Shown: positions 8,725 through 16,600 of the stretch, piece by piece
Numbering within the stretch: position 1 is the stretch's first letter
Layout of the letters: every line of letters starts with the position of its first letter
Assembly: GCA_942493345.1 (NCBI GenBank)
Contig: OW818695.1
Coordinates: forward strand, 992,001-1,056,000
Length of the DNA: 64,000 bases
Origin: GWE2-42-39 sp942493345
GTDB taxonomy: Bacteria > Bacteroidota > Bacteroidia > Bacteroidales > Prolixibacteraceae
Reading direction: 5' to 3'
Notes under the pieces: generated by a model
Database searches by the model: none
Told to the model about the DNA's origin: nothing
Seen by the model: the letters and a program-made list of their open reading frames with translations, nothing else
Program-made: the position numbers and the translations under genes

Positions 8725-10542
8725 TTATTCCGGGGATACGCTCAGTTCCAGCGCCCGGCTGACCGCCTCCAGATAAGCCGTGAGCGGGTACATTTTTTCG
8801 TGGTACCACAACGATGCAAAATACAATCCGATCGGGCTGGCTTTCAATCCTTTCGTTTTATATTGCTTGTCGAGCCAACCGAATCCTTTTTCTATTCGTT
8901 GTTTTTCAGAAGCAGAAAGAATTGCCGCCAACGCCAGTGATGTTTCTTCCATCGTTCCTAAAATACCCCGGTCGCCCCCCCAGCTTCCATCGTCATTCTG
9001 AGCCGAAAGCAAATAATTTTTCCCCTTTTCAACGATTGCTGAAATGCTGTGTTTTAGTTCTTCTGAAATCCAGGCACAGTCAACCGCATCGTTCAGATAC
9101 GTGATTACACGGGCGGTCCCGTAAACCGGGTTGGTATGGCCGGGCACCTGCTGGTTGCCAAACCAAAGTGGCAGCAATGCGCCGTTTGATTTTTGGTGAG
9201 CTTTCAGATACCTCACCGCATTCAAGACAAGTTTCCGGTAAACGACGATTTTCTTCCCCGTAATTTGCCCATTGAGATAGCCGATTGCCTTGCTGACAGC
9301 CAACACTGCATGGCCGGTCAAATCGCTGCAACTCCGGTCGAAAGGCAATTTGCCCCAACCTTTTGTAAAAGTTGGGAAACCACCATCTCGGTTTTGCAAC
9401 CGGCACAGCCAATCACAGGCATTTTCAATTTCAGTTGAGTATTCCGTTTTATTCGATTCCGAAAGTTTTATCAGCGCCAGAATGGCACCGGGTGTATCGT
9501 CGCCATCGGGCACAGAGCCCGAAAAATTGGTCCAGCCCCAACCGCCCGGAGAAGTTCCGTTAAACGAATGAACCTCTTTATTCTGAACAAAAACAAAATG
9601 GTCTGCCAGCATTTTTTGCTGAACCTGATCTAAAACAGAAGGCAAATTATTCTTCAAAGCCTTCACCGCCAGACTACTCACCCAAATTGACAAATCCACA
9701 TCAATGGGCCAGCCACCATCGGTGCGCTGTGTTCGCTGCAAAAAGCCGATTCCCTTTTTTACAACTTCGGAATCGCGGAATCCGGATTCAATCAAACACA
9801 ACGAAACAAAAGCAGTGAGCGGAATGGCTTCCAGGAAACCACCGCTTTCGGGCATCATTTTTTCGAGCAGGATCATGGCTTTCCGGATGCTTGCCTGCCG
9901 GATCCGTTTCAGCAGAAAATTCTTTCTCTTTTTGTGTTTGAAAATGGCAATGCCAACAGCAACCAGTGCAGGAATTGCATAACTGACCACATTCAGGTTC
10001 AGCATCCGGTAAAAAGAGCGGGGGAAAAGTGATAATTCGAATGGAAGTTGCGGAATATTTTCAACGTTTTTGCCGGGCAAAACGCCGCAAAACGCGCACA
10101 TGGTGAGGATCGGCACAGAAAAAGTAAAATCTTTCCCGTAGTGATTTAAAATAGCTTGTTCAGCGCTTCCTGAGCGAATATCAACTCTGCAGGATTCGAG
10201 GTAGCCGGAAATATTTTTCAGCAAAATTGCACTTTCAGGAAACATGTCGCGGCATAACGTTACTGCCGCATAACAAAGCAAACTGGTGCTGATATTGGAC
10301 GGACTTTCGGCTGTATCGCCAAAACCACCGTCGGCATTCGCATTTCGGACAAGCCACTGCATCCCATCCGCAATTTGTTGCCGGTTGGCTTCCCGGTCAT
10401 AAAAATGCAGGGCAGCACAGGCAACGGCCACGCCCAGCGCACTCGACGAGAGTTCACCTTCCCAATAACCTTTTTCGTTTTGCCATTCAAGCAAAACCGA
10501 ACGAAGTTCATCAAAACGCTGCTGCAGATTGGAAGTATCCAT
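8725..10542 (-). CDS. Class II terpene cyclase (squalene-hopene cyclase-like)
   Basis: 605 residues, an alpha/alpha-barrel protein of the squalene-hopene cyclase superfamily, slightly shorter than typical SHC (about 630-680). QW-like repeats are visible as NADGGFGD (about residue 70), QRTDGGWPIDVDLSIWV (about 272), GGWGWTNFSGSVPDGDD (about 333), QNRDGGFPTFTKGW (about 390) and QNDDGSWGGDRG (about 535). The protonation motif DxDD is intact as DGDDT at residues 346-350, so catalysis by protonating an alkene or epoxide is expected. A short hydrophobic stretch (VVSYAIPALVAVGIAIF, about 185-201) fits monotopic membrane attachment. Last gene of a five-gene minus-strand group whose other members supply the prenyl chain and redox chemistry. 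The substrate is unknown: C20-C35 polyprenyl products of the neighbouring synthase are as likely as squalene. Confidence 0.85.
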   Translation of the reverse strand: MDTSNLQQRFDELRSVLLEWQNEKGYWEGELSSSALGVAVACAALHFYDREANRQQIADGMQWLVRNANADGGFGDTAESPSNISTSLLCYAAVTLCRDMFPESAILLKNISGYLESCRVDIRSGSAEQAILNHYGKDFTFSVPILTMCAFCGVLPGKNVENIPQLPFELSLFPRSFYRMLNLNVVSYAIPALVAVGIAIFKHKKRKNFLLKRIRQASIRKAMILLEKMMPESGGFLEAIPLTAFVSLCLIESGFRDSEVVKKGIGFLQRTQRTDGGWPIDVDLSIWVSSLAVKALKNNLPSVLDQVQQKMLADHFVFVQNKEVHSFNGTSPGGWGWTNFSGSVPDGDDTPGAILALIKLSESNKTEYSTEIENACDWLCRLQNRDGGFPTFTKGWGKLPFDRSCSDLTGHAVLAVSKAIGYLNGQITGKKIVVYRKLVLNAVRYLKAHQKSNGALLPLWFGNQQVPGHTNPVYGTARVITYLNDAVDCAWISEELKHSISAIVEKGKNYLLSAQNDDGSWGGDRGILGTMEETSLALAAILSASEKQRIEKGFGWLDKQYKTKGLKASPIGLYFASLWYHEKMYPLTAYLEAVSRALELSVSPE

Positions 10543-10596
10543 ATTCCTGATTGGCTATAACAAAAAACAAATTAACAAATTTTGCAGATCACTGCG

Positions 10597-11418
10597 TCAT
10601 GCCAGCGCACCCAAAGCCAGCAAACCGTAAAATGTATATTCCGAATCGCGGTTTTCGTCACCATCTCCGGACAGAAATGCCCCTTCGCGAAAATTATTGT
10701 CGATAAACTGCAGACAAACCGGGGCAAACAACGCGCTATCAAAATTACAGGTTTTCAGAGCAAACAATGCAACCGAAGTAGATAACAAATCGGCTGCAAC
10801 AGCATCAGGAAAAGCTTTAAAACCAGATTGCCCGTCGAAATACGAGGTCAGCAATTGGCAGTCGCTCCGGACATCGCGCCCCAGTTGGTTTTGAAATACA
10901 ATATGGGCCGCCAGTGCCGGACATGGTAAGCCTTGCAATATCGCCTCATTCCGATAAAAACGACGTGCAAAAAACCGCGTCAACCGATTGTTGAGACCAT
11001 GCACATCAAGCGTCAAAAGCAAGAGAAAATACGGATACACATCCGAACCGCCGTAGCTTTTAACAACTGAAAACTTTAACGCTGAAAACAGGTATTTCAA
11101 ACCCCGGAAATAATTTCCATTTAATTCTTTATTCAGAATTGCCAGGCAACAGAGGTCGACCAGTTGATTGCCTTTTGATTTCCCTCTTTCAGCAACAAAA
11201 CATTTCAAATTTTGCTGATGATCCGTCCGGTGAATCCCTTTCAGGACAAAATGTGCAAACAACGAATAATATAAATCGGAGTGCCCCGCGCGGTCGGAGA
11301 AACCGCCGTCGGCATTTTGCAGCGAGCCAATAAAATACTCTATTTCGCCGACATTATCACCGTCGAGCAAGCCAGCTCCATTGGCAACAAAACCGGAAAG
11401 CTGCTTGTAAAGGGTCAT
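10597..11418 (-). CDS. Small prenyltransferase/squalene-oxidase-repeat (alpha/alpha toroid) protein
   Basis: 273 residues. The N-terminal repeat reads SLQNADGGFSDRAGHSDLYY and the C-terminal one RDSEYTFYGLLALG, both typical of prenyltransferase beta-subunit and cyclase toroids. There is no DxDD motif, so it is not a class II cyclase by itself. The LVDLC segment (about residues 86-90) resembles the Asp-x-Cys zinc ligands of protein prenyltransferase beta subunits, but the place where their zinc-binding His sits reads Tyr (SEYTFYGLL). Its start overlaps the stop of the upstream synthase by 4 bp (ATGA at 11415-11418), implying coupled translation. It may be a binding partner of the cyclase or bind a prenylated intermediate. 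Function not known. Confidence 0.75.
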   Translation of the reverse strand: MTLYKQLSGFVANGAGLLDGDNVGEIEYFIGSLQNADGGFSDRAGHSDLYYSLFAHFVLKGIHRTDHQQNLKCFVAERGKSKGNQLVDLCCLAILNKELNGNYFRGLKYLFSALKFSVVKSYGGSDVYPYFLLLLTLDVHGLNNRLTRFFARRFYRNEAILQGLPCPALAAHIVFQNQLGRDVRSDCQLLTSYFDGQSGFKAFPDAVAADLLSTSVALFALKTCNFDSALFAPVCLQFIDNNFREGAFLSGDGDENRDSEYTFYGLLALGALA

Positions 11419-13001
11419 TTGTTTTTCTTTTCGGTCTCAAAAACTTTCCCAGTCAAACCGTACAATCCCAGTTTCAACCGCATATTCCGGAGCTGATCGA
11501 GGGTCGAATAAATCCGCTGGACATATCCATCCAGAAATTGCTCGGTTTTCAGTTCTGTTTGCTTTTCTTCGATCAACTGCAACAGGTATTTTTTATCCTG
11601 AAGTTGTTCGACCGAAACGCCGTTTCCTCCCTGCTGAATTTGCTTTTTAAGCAGCGAAAGGAGCATCGGATAATCTTTCACCAATGTATCTTCATTTCGG
11701 TTTTTAAATTCATCCAGATCATCGCGTATCTGGTAAGCAATGCCGAAAAGGTCAGCAAAATCAGACAATATATTTTGTTCCGTTTCATCGGCGCCACCCA
11801 AAACAGCGCCCAGCAAAACAGCTACTTTCACTGCCGAACCGGTTTTTTGCCTGAATATTTTCAGTAATTCTTCCTGAGCAACAATGATCTGCTCCTTTTC
11901 ATTCAGCAAATCTTCGCCCTGCCCCACCGAAAGTAAAACATGAGCCGACGAAACCAGGCGAAGCGCCTGCTGCATCAACTTCGGATCAACCGGCAGGCCG
12001 GCCAGCAATTCGTATCCTTTCCCAATCAGGTAATCGCCGGTATTGATGGCCACCGGAACGCCATGTGTTTTATGCAATGTTTCCTTGTCGTAGCGAAAAT
12101 CATCGTGATCCTCAATGTCATCATGAATCAGCGAAGCCTTGTGAAAACTCTCGATAATCAAGGCAATGGCAGACAAAACGTCCGGATTGTAATTTTCAGC
12201 ATACGCAGAATAGGCCATCGCCGCAAGTACAGGCCGCATTCGCTGTCCCCCCTGCAGCATCGAAAATACAGCCATTTCGCGCGTCCGGTTGGGCGCACCA
12301 TTGAAATATTTATTGAGATTTTCTTCCGTAAAAAACGATTGGACATTGTCTTTCAGTAATGACACGGAAAGTGGACGCAAGTGATAATTATCTTCGAATG
12401 AATTTATTTCTGTTAAAAGCCATTGTTTATCGACCTCCGTACTTTCGCAACCTTCGTGCAAAAGCGGAATGCCGATAACCGGCACCGCAGCCCGCGATAC
12501 CGGGACAAACGATTTTTCGAGCACCGACATGCAACTGACGCCAACCACCGCATCAATAGAACCTTCCTCAACCAGGCCAATTGCCACGGTGGTTCCCTCG
12601 GCAACCAATGTTGCATAGCCCAAACCTTCGGCAACCGTCAATATTTCGTCAATCTGGCAGTTGCGGCAACCGGCACAAATAAGTCCCAGCTTATCGAAAG
12701 TGGCATTGCAGTTTTGATTGTTTTTCAGGCACTGGGGCAACAACAACAAACGCCGATTGAAAGGTGTGGCAGCAACAACTTCCCGCCATACTTCATTTCC
12801 ACACACAACCATGGCAAATTCGAGGTATTCCGCAGCAACACCGGCACGAACGGTCAATTCATTGGCCAGCTTTTCAATTACTGAAAAGTCAACCGGAGGC
12901 ACCAACTTTTTTTCACGGATAAGTTTTGCCGCTTCCTGCATCATCCGCTGCCGGATTTCTGCCTCAGCCGGAACTTTCAATATGGTTTTTACTTTTGTCA
13001 T
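11415..13001 (-). CDS. DUF116 domain fused to an all-trans polyprenyl diphosphate synthase
   Basis: 528 residues from the ATG at 13001 (MTKVKTILKVPAEAEIRQRM). An earlier in-frame ATG at 13046 would translate a GC-rich intergenic repeat (LPLLWRGPGGGP) and is rejected. Residues of about 50-210 form a DUF116 domain with clustered cysteines (PQCLKNNQNCNATF, ICAGCRNCQ), a likely metal or Fe-S site. The rest is an IPPS/trans-prenyltransferase fold: QGGQRMRPVL, first Asp-rich motif LIHDDIEDHDD, the KTHGVPVAINTGDYL lysine region and a second motif QIRDDLDE, where the usual last Asp is Glu. It should condense isopentenyl diphosphate into a C15-C40 chain. Its start is translationally coupled to the toroid gene behind it. 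Why DUF116 is attached is unknown. Confidence 0.88.
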   Translation of the reverse strand: MTKVKTILKVPAEAEIRQRMMQEAAKLIREKKLVPPVDFSVIEKLANELTVRAGVAAEYLEFAMVVCGNEVWREVVAATPFNRRLLLLPQCLKNNQNCNATFDKLGLICAGCRNCQIDEILTVAEGLGYATLVAEGTTVAIGLVEEGSIDAVVGVSCMSVLEKSFVPVSRAAVPVIGIPLLHEGCESTEVDKQWLLTEINSFEDNYHLRPLSVSLLKDNVQSFFTEENLNKYFNGAPNRTREMAVFSMLQGGQRMRPVLAAMAYSAYAENYNPDVLSAIALIIESFHKASLIHDDIEDHDDFRYDKETLHKTHGVPVAINTGDYLIGKGYELLAGLPVDPKLMQQALRLVSSAHVLLSVGQGEDLLNEKEQIIVAQEELLKIFRQKTGSAVKVAVLLGAVLGGADETEQNILSDFADLFGIAYQIRDDLDEFKNRNEDTLVKDYPMLLSLLKKQIQQGGNGVSVEQLQDKKYLLQLIEEKQTELKTEQFLDGYVQRIYSTLDQLRNMRLKLGLYGLTGKVFETEKKNK

Positions 13002-13003
13002 TG

Positions 13004-13043
13004 GGCCTCCCCCCGGCCCCCTCCAAAGGAGGGGGAGTTTGGG
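13004..13043. repeat. GC-rich intergenic repeat, copy 1
   Basis: On the minus strand this reads CAAACTCCCCCTCC, then a GGAGGGGG complement and GCCGGGGGGAGGCC. It is a short self-complementary element, homologous in opposite orientation to 13229-13268. Such CCCCTT/AAGGGG repeats are dispersed in many Bacteroidota genomes. Confidence 0.6.
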
Positions 13044-13228
13044 CATTCTTTAAAACTTGTTTAACGTTGACACTATGTGAGCTACTTATTATTTTTAATA
13101 TCCAATATTCAATTTTAAATATAAAATAACGAACAAGAAATCAAGAATATCGAAGTTCCAGAAACTCATTCTTAACTGGATTCTTTATTCCATTTTTTGT
13201 GTTCTCTATTTCTTATTAATTCCTCTGC

Positions 13229-13268
13229 ACCAAACTCCTTCCCCTTAGGGGAAGGCCGGGAAGGGGCT
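13229..13268. repeat. GC-rich intergenic repeat, copy 2 (inverted relative to copy 1)
   Basis: Begins CAAACTCCTTCCCC, centre TTAGGGGAAGG, ends GCCGGGAAGGGGC. Same pattern as the minus strand of 13004-13043, so the two copies face each other across a 185-bp AT-rich spacer. It abuts the stop codon of the radical SAM gene. Confidence 0.6.
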
Positions 13269-13272
13269 TCTC

Positions 13273-14457
13273 TCATCCGTATGCACCAAGCCCAAAGAAT
13301 GCCCGTTTTTTTGCAAATTTATACCATTTATTGGTTTCCGGAATATCGTCGCACGAACCGTGACTGGCGACCACTGAAGCCGCACGCAAACGTTCCAACT
13401 CAGTATCTCTTCCGGAAGTATCTTTCGCCCCGCATTTTTCGGCAAAATCGGCCAGCCACGCAGGGTCTTCCATTACAACACAACCACGCGTCTTTTGGTT
13501 GATTGTTTCCCTAAAACTATTCAAATAAACAGAATCGCGATACAATTGGGCCATCGGTTTTTCAGTAATATGATCGGCTGCCAATTGAATAACCGGGCAG
13601 GGTTCCACAAAGCCCGAAGCATTGATGTGATGGCTCAGTCCCGATGCTGCCGGACAAAATGCCTTGCCATTTTCGTCCCAATACGTGTCGATAATCACCA
13701 GTGGATATTTCGAACGGGCATCCACCGTGTGCTGCCGCAACGCCCTGATTTCTTCCTTGCTCAAAGCGAGTTCAAACGAAGCATTCTCGCCCACCGGCCT
13801 GAAAATATAATACCACAAATAAGTAATTCCCTGATCGATCTGCGACTGGATGAATTCAGCAGAAGTCGCCATTTCGAAATTCGACTTGCAAACGCTGATC
13901 GCCGTGCCGGTTACCAATCCGGCATGGGTGCAGTTTTCGATTGCCTGCACGGCACTGGCAAAAACATTTTTTCCGCCGCGGCGAATATCAGCCACATCGC
14001 GGTCGCCTTCGAAGCTAATCAACGGGGTGACATTGGCACATTTCCGAAGTTTTTCAGCAACTTCCGAAGTAATTAAAGTTCCGTTGGTAAACAACTGGAA
14101 ATAGCAATCCTGATGTTTCTGGAAAATATCGAAAAGTGGTTTGTACAGAAGTGGTTCGCCGCCGAGAATACCAAAGAAATACGAACCGTTTTGTTTTGTT
14201 TCAGTAATGATCCGGTCGAGTTCCGCAGGTTCCATCCGGCTGTTTTTTTTCTTGCCGGTCACCCAGCATCCCTGGCAATGCAGGTTGCAATCGTCGGTCA
14301 CCGAAATAAAGGTGAATGCAGGGAAATAATCGTCCCCCCGTTTCATCCGTTTCTGAAACCGGTTAAACCCGAGCGATCCCTTTATTCCCATGTTGTACAC
14401 AAACTTGTACAGGCAACGGCGATCGGTTTTAAAAAGAAGTCTTCCTGCAATACTCAT
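13273..14457 (-). CDS. Radical SAM enzyme with C-terminal cysteine cluster
   Basis: 394 residues. The CxxxCxxC loop for the SAM-bound 4Fe-4S cluster is CNLHCQGC at about residue 57; the GGEPLL SAM-binding motif follows (about 99) and the TIM-barrel strands continue with FTNGTLI and PLISFEGD. Further Cys residues near the C-terminus (AFCPAASG, VEPCPVIQ, KTRGCVVM, AEKCGAKD) are spaced like a SPASM-type auxiliary cluster region. It lies 46 bp downstream of the ferredoxin gene and ahead of the prenyl synthase, so a radical modification of an isoprenoid product, powered by that ferredoxin, is the simplest idea. HpnH, which adds adenosine to diploptene, is a precedent for such pairing, but I cannot say this is HpnH. 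Substrate unknown. Confidence 0.85.
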   Translation of the reverse strand: MSIAGRLLFKTDRRCLYKFVYNMGIKGSLGFNRFQKRMKRGDDYFPAFTFISVTDDCNLHCQGCWVTGKKKNSRMEPAELDRIITETKQNGSYFFGILGGEPLLYKPLFDIFQKHQDCYFQLFTNGTLITSEVAEKLRKCANVTPLISFEGDRDVADIRRGGKNVFASAVQAIENCTHAGLVTGTAISVCKSNFEMATSAEFIQSQIDQGITYLWYYIFRPVGENASFELALSKEEIRALRQHTVDARSKYPLVIIDTYWDENGKAFCPAASGLSHHINASGFVEPCPVIQLAADHITEKPMAQLYRDSVYLNSFRETINQKTRGCVVMEDPAWLADFAEKCGAKDTSGRDTELERLRAASVVASHGSCDDIPETNKWYKFAKKRAFFGLGAYG

Positions 14458-14503
14458 TCTTTGTAGAAATTTTAAATGATGAATTTTGAATTATAAATTG
14501 ACT

Positions 14504-15271
14504 TCATTCTTTCTCTTTGTTCATTTTATATTGTTCCAGCGCTTTTCTTCGCTCCTCTTCGGCCAATTGCATAATCCCGCTTTTCAGGATCGAACGGCGG
14601 TTTTGGCTCCGCTGCTGAAGCATCGACAACATGTTGTTTTCTTTTGTAACAGACAAATCAACTTTTATTTGCCCCGATTCAGCCCCCGACAAAACCGAAC
14701 CTTCTTTCAATCGCGGAAAAACAATAGCTGAAACCGGGCAGTTTCGCCCACAGGCCGGACATAGATTTTTGCAGTTCAACGGATTGACCACCTCCAGTTT
14801 TTTATCCTGAAACCGGTACACGCCAAACAGGCAAAAACGTGCGCACTGCCCACATGAAGTACATTCTTCCTGATCGATAACCGGGAACCATGCAGCAACT
14901 TTCAGCAAACTTTTTACTTGTTCGTACGTCGGGGTTCCTTCAGAAAAGGAGAAATCATCCCGCAATTTTTTCTGAATATTTTCAGCAGAAAGTTCACGAA
15001 AATTCAACACCTGTAAACCGGAAAACGGAACGCCTGACTGAATAAGCATTTTCTCAACGGCACGCGGATAGCAGGCGATCACAATTTTTTGCCCGTAGTT
15101 TTTTTCAATTTTTCCCAAAAAATCCTTCCGGTCGATTGATATGGCACACAGATCATGCAATTCGAAAACATCGGCATCCGTTTCCGAAAGAAGTTTCCCG
15201 ATTGTTCCCAGCTTTTCAGCAGAAACAATTCCGGCGCTACAACGACAAAACAGGATACATGACCTGAACAT
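14504..15271 (-). CDS. HdrA-like iron-sulfur protein with two 4Fe-4S clusters
   Basis: 255 residues. The N-terminus (SCILFCRCSAGIVSAEKL) resembles HdrA-type redox proteins, where a Cys-rich start precedes a small alpha/beta domain. The middle carries two cluster motifs: CTSCGQCARFC (CxxCxxCxxxC) and CKNLCPACGRNC (CxxxCxxCxxxC), about residues 137-185. The C-terminus is a charged helix ending EEERRKALEQYKMNKEKE. It is the first gene of the minus-strand terpenoid group and the likely electron donor to the radical SAM enzyme 46 bp behind it. No flavin or membrane domain is seen. Family is fairly firm, partner is inferred. Confidence 0.8.
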   Translation of the reverse strand: MFRSCILFCRCSAGIVSAEKLGTIGKLLSETDADVFELHDLCAISIDRKDFLGKIEKNYGQKIVIACYPRAVEKMLIQSGVPFSGLQVLNFRELSAENIQKKLRDDFSFSEGTPTYEQVKSLLKVAAWFPVIDQEECTSCGQCARFCLFGVYRFQDKKLEVVNPLNCKNLCPACGRNCPVSAIVFPRLKEGSVLSGAESGQIKVDLSVTKENNMLSMLQQRSQNRRSILKSGIMQLAEEERRKALEQYKMNKEKE

Positions 15272-15369
15272 ACGTTTCAGTTTTCTTTCTGAATATTTTT
15301 AAAAGAAGCGAAAATACTTATCCTTAGAAATTTATGCCAGTCATTTCGATCTTTATTAACAAACATTAA

Positions 15370-15416
15370 TAAAAGAACCCGGCTATTTCGTATTAACCAC
15401 GAATTAGTCGGGTTCT
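15370..15416 (-). terminator. Terminator of the gene at 15464-15988
   Basis: Read on the minus strand: a long imperfect stem (15405-15416 with 15374-15385, extended inwards by TTCGT/ACGAA) followed by TTTTATTAAT. It separates the small membrane protein gene from the terpenoid group. Confidence 0.75.
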
Positions 15417-15463
15417 CAAGGAAGTCATTACAACGATGACCGTTATTTCACAAAAACACCCTT

Positions 15464-15988
15464 TTAAATTATACGTTTATCCGCCTTTAAAACCAATGCG
15501 AGACCAATAACAGCAACAATTAATGCAACAGGAAGAGCCTTATTTTCATGATCGCAAATGTTTTTATAAACTTGCACCTCCCATTTGTCACCTTTTATCA
15601 GTTTCCCCTTTATTGTCAACGTTCCTGATTCATTCGGGGCATAGCAAATTTCATCGGTATCCAGAACCCGCTTCACACCGCCCGAATCATCAGAAGAGCC
15701 TGATGAATACCGCTTCGTATAAATTTGCTGATCGTTGAAAAACATATCGATATCGGCTGATGTACTGATCCTTTCTGAAACATTTTTTTCATCCAAGAAA
15801 CAAAATTTCGTAAAATAATTGTTTCCTGCCTCTGCATTCAGTTCCAGTTCAATTGTCTTCATTGAACTTCCGGAATCGGAAAGCACCAAATAGTGTTTGC
15901 TTTTCTGATTGAAAACGACAAACAGCAATACTCCACCAATAAGCATTACCGTCCCTGCAATTTTTCGAACACTCATATTCTTTTTCAT
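15464..15988 (-). CDS. Small membrane protein of unknown function
   Basis: 174 residues. One hydrophobic helix near the N-terminus (IAGTVMLIGGVLLFVVF, about 10-26) and one at the C-terminus (ALPVALIVAVIGLALVL, about 152-168) enclose a central hydrophilic domain of about 120 residues with a Ser/Asp-rich turn (YSSGSSDDSGGVKRV). The middle part looks beta-rich and probably sits outside the cytoplasmic membrane. No family recognised. It is monocistronic, with a terminator directly behind it, and its start carries KKNMSVRK, a positive N-terminus favouring N-in topology. Confidence 0.65.
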   Translation of the reverse strand: MKKNMSVRKIAGTVMLIGGVLLFVVFNQKSKHYLVLSDSGSSMKTIELELNAEAGNNYFTKFCFLDEKNVSERISTSADIDMFFNDQQIYTKRYSSGSSDDSGGVKRVLDTDEICYAPNESGTLTIKGKLIKGDKWEVQVYKNICDHENKALPVALIVAVIGLALVLKADKRII

Positions 15989-16200
15989 TTAAAATGAACT
16001 GATTCACAAATGACGCCAGCCCATTGTTCCCATATTCTAATTCGAATGCAAATTCATTTTCTTTCGCACATTTTTCCCTTCCAAAATTGCATACTTATTG
16101 GCTCTAAAGTTCAATATTTCCATCGAAAAACGCAAGCAACAAGAAATAATCACAATAGAATATTCGCTAACTTCGTATCTTCAACAACAATCCAACAAAA

Positions 16201-16458
16201 ATGGAACGGTTAAGCGATCTGCCAAATATTGGAAAAATAGTAGAAAAAAAACTGATAGAAGTTGGCATCGAAACGCCCGAACAATTAATTGAAATTGGGG
16301 CTGAGCAGGCATTTATTCGACTTGCTGCCGTTGACGAAGGAGCTTGTTTCTGCATGCTATGCGGACTGGAAGGTGCTATTCGGGGCGTCCGCTGGCACCA
16401 ATTGGATAAAAAGAGAAAAGAAGAATTGAACGAATTTTTAAAGTTGAAAAGAATTTAA
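16201..16458 (+). CDS. TfoX C-terminal domain protein
   Basis: 85 residues, a stand-alone version of the C-terminal domain of TfoX. It begins with a helix-hairpin-helix-like segment, RLSDLPNIGKIVEKKLIEVG, followed by GIETPEQLIEIGAEQAFIRL and CFCMLCGLEGAIRGVRWH, all characteristic of this family. In Gammaproteobacteria the full protein affects competence gene expression; the short forms found widely in other phyla have no defined function. It stands alone, upstream of an RluA-type synthase that has its own promoter. Confidence 0.85.
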   Translation: MERLSDLPNIGKIVEKKLIEVGIETPEQLIEIGAEQAFIRLAAVDEGACFCMLCGLEGAIRGVRWHQLDKKRKEELNEFLKLKRI

Positions 16459-16514
16459 ATCTGCCTTTCAGGATACAAAGCGAATTGAATACAATCCTTC
16501 TGAAAAAGAAATCT

Positions 16515-16522
16515 TACCTTTG
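16515..16522 (+). promoter_or_regulatory. Promoter -7 box of the RluA-family gene
   Basis: TACCTTTG, an exact TAnnTTTG, about 79 bp before the ATG at 16601. A TTG at 16485-16487 is somewhat too far upstream for a good -33. Confidence 0.4.
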
Positions 16523-16600
16523 CCCCGGAATAATTTGAATTTTCCTGATTAATTTGTAATTGCGCCAAATAATCAGGCATAAAAACAAACAAGGATAAAA

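Noticed and set aside
13002..13046. N-terminal extension of the DUF116-synthase gene
   Set aside because: The extra 15 residues are the translation of a GC-rich intergenic repeat; the ATG at 13001 gives a normal start.
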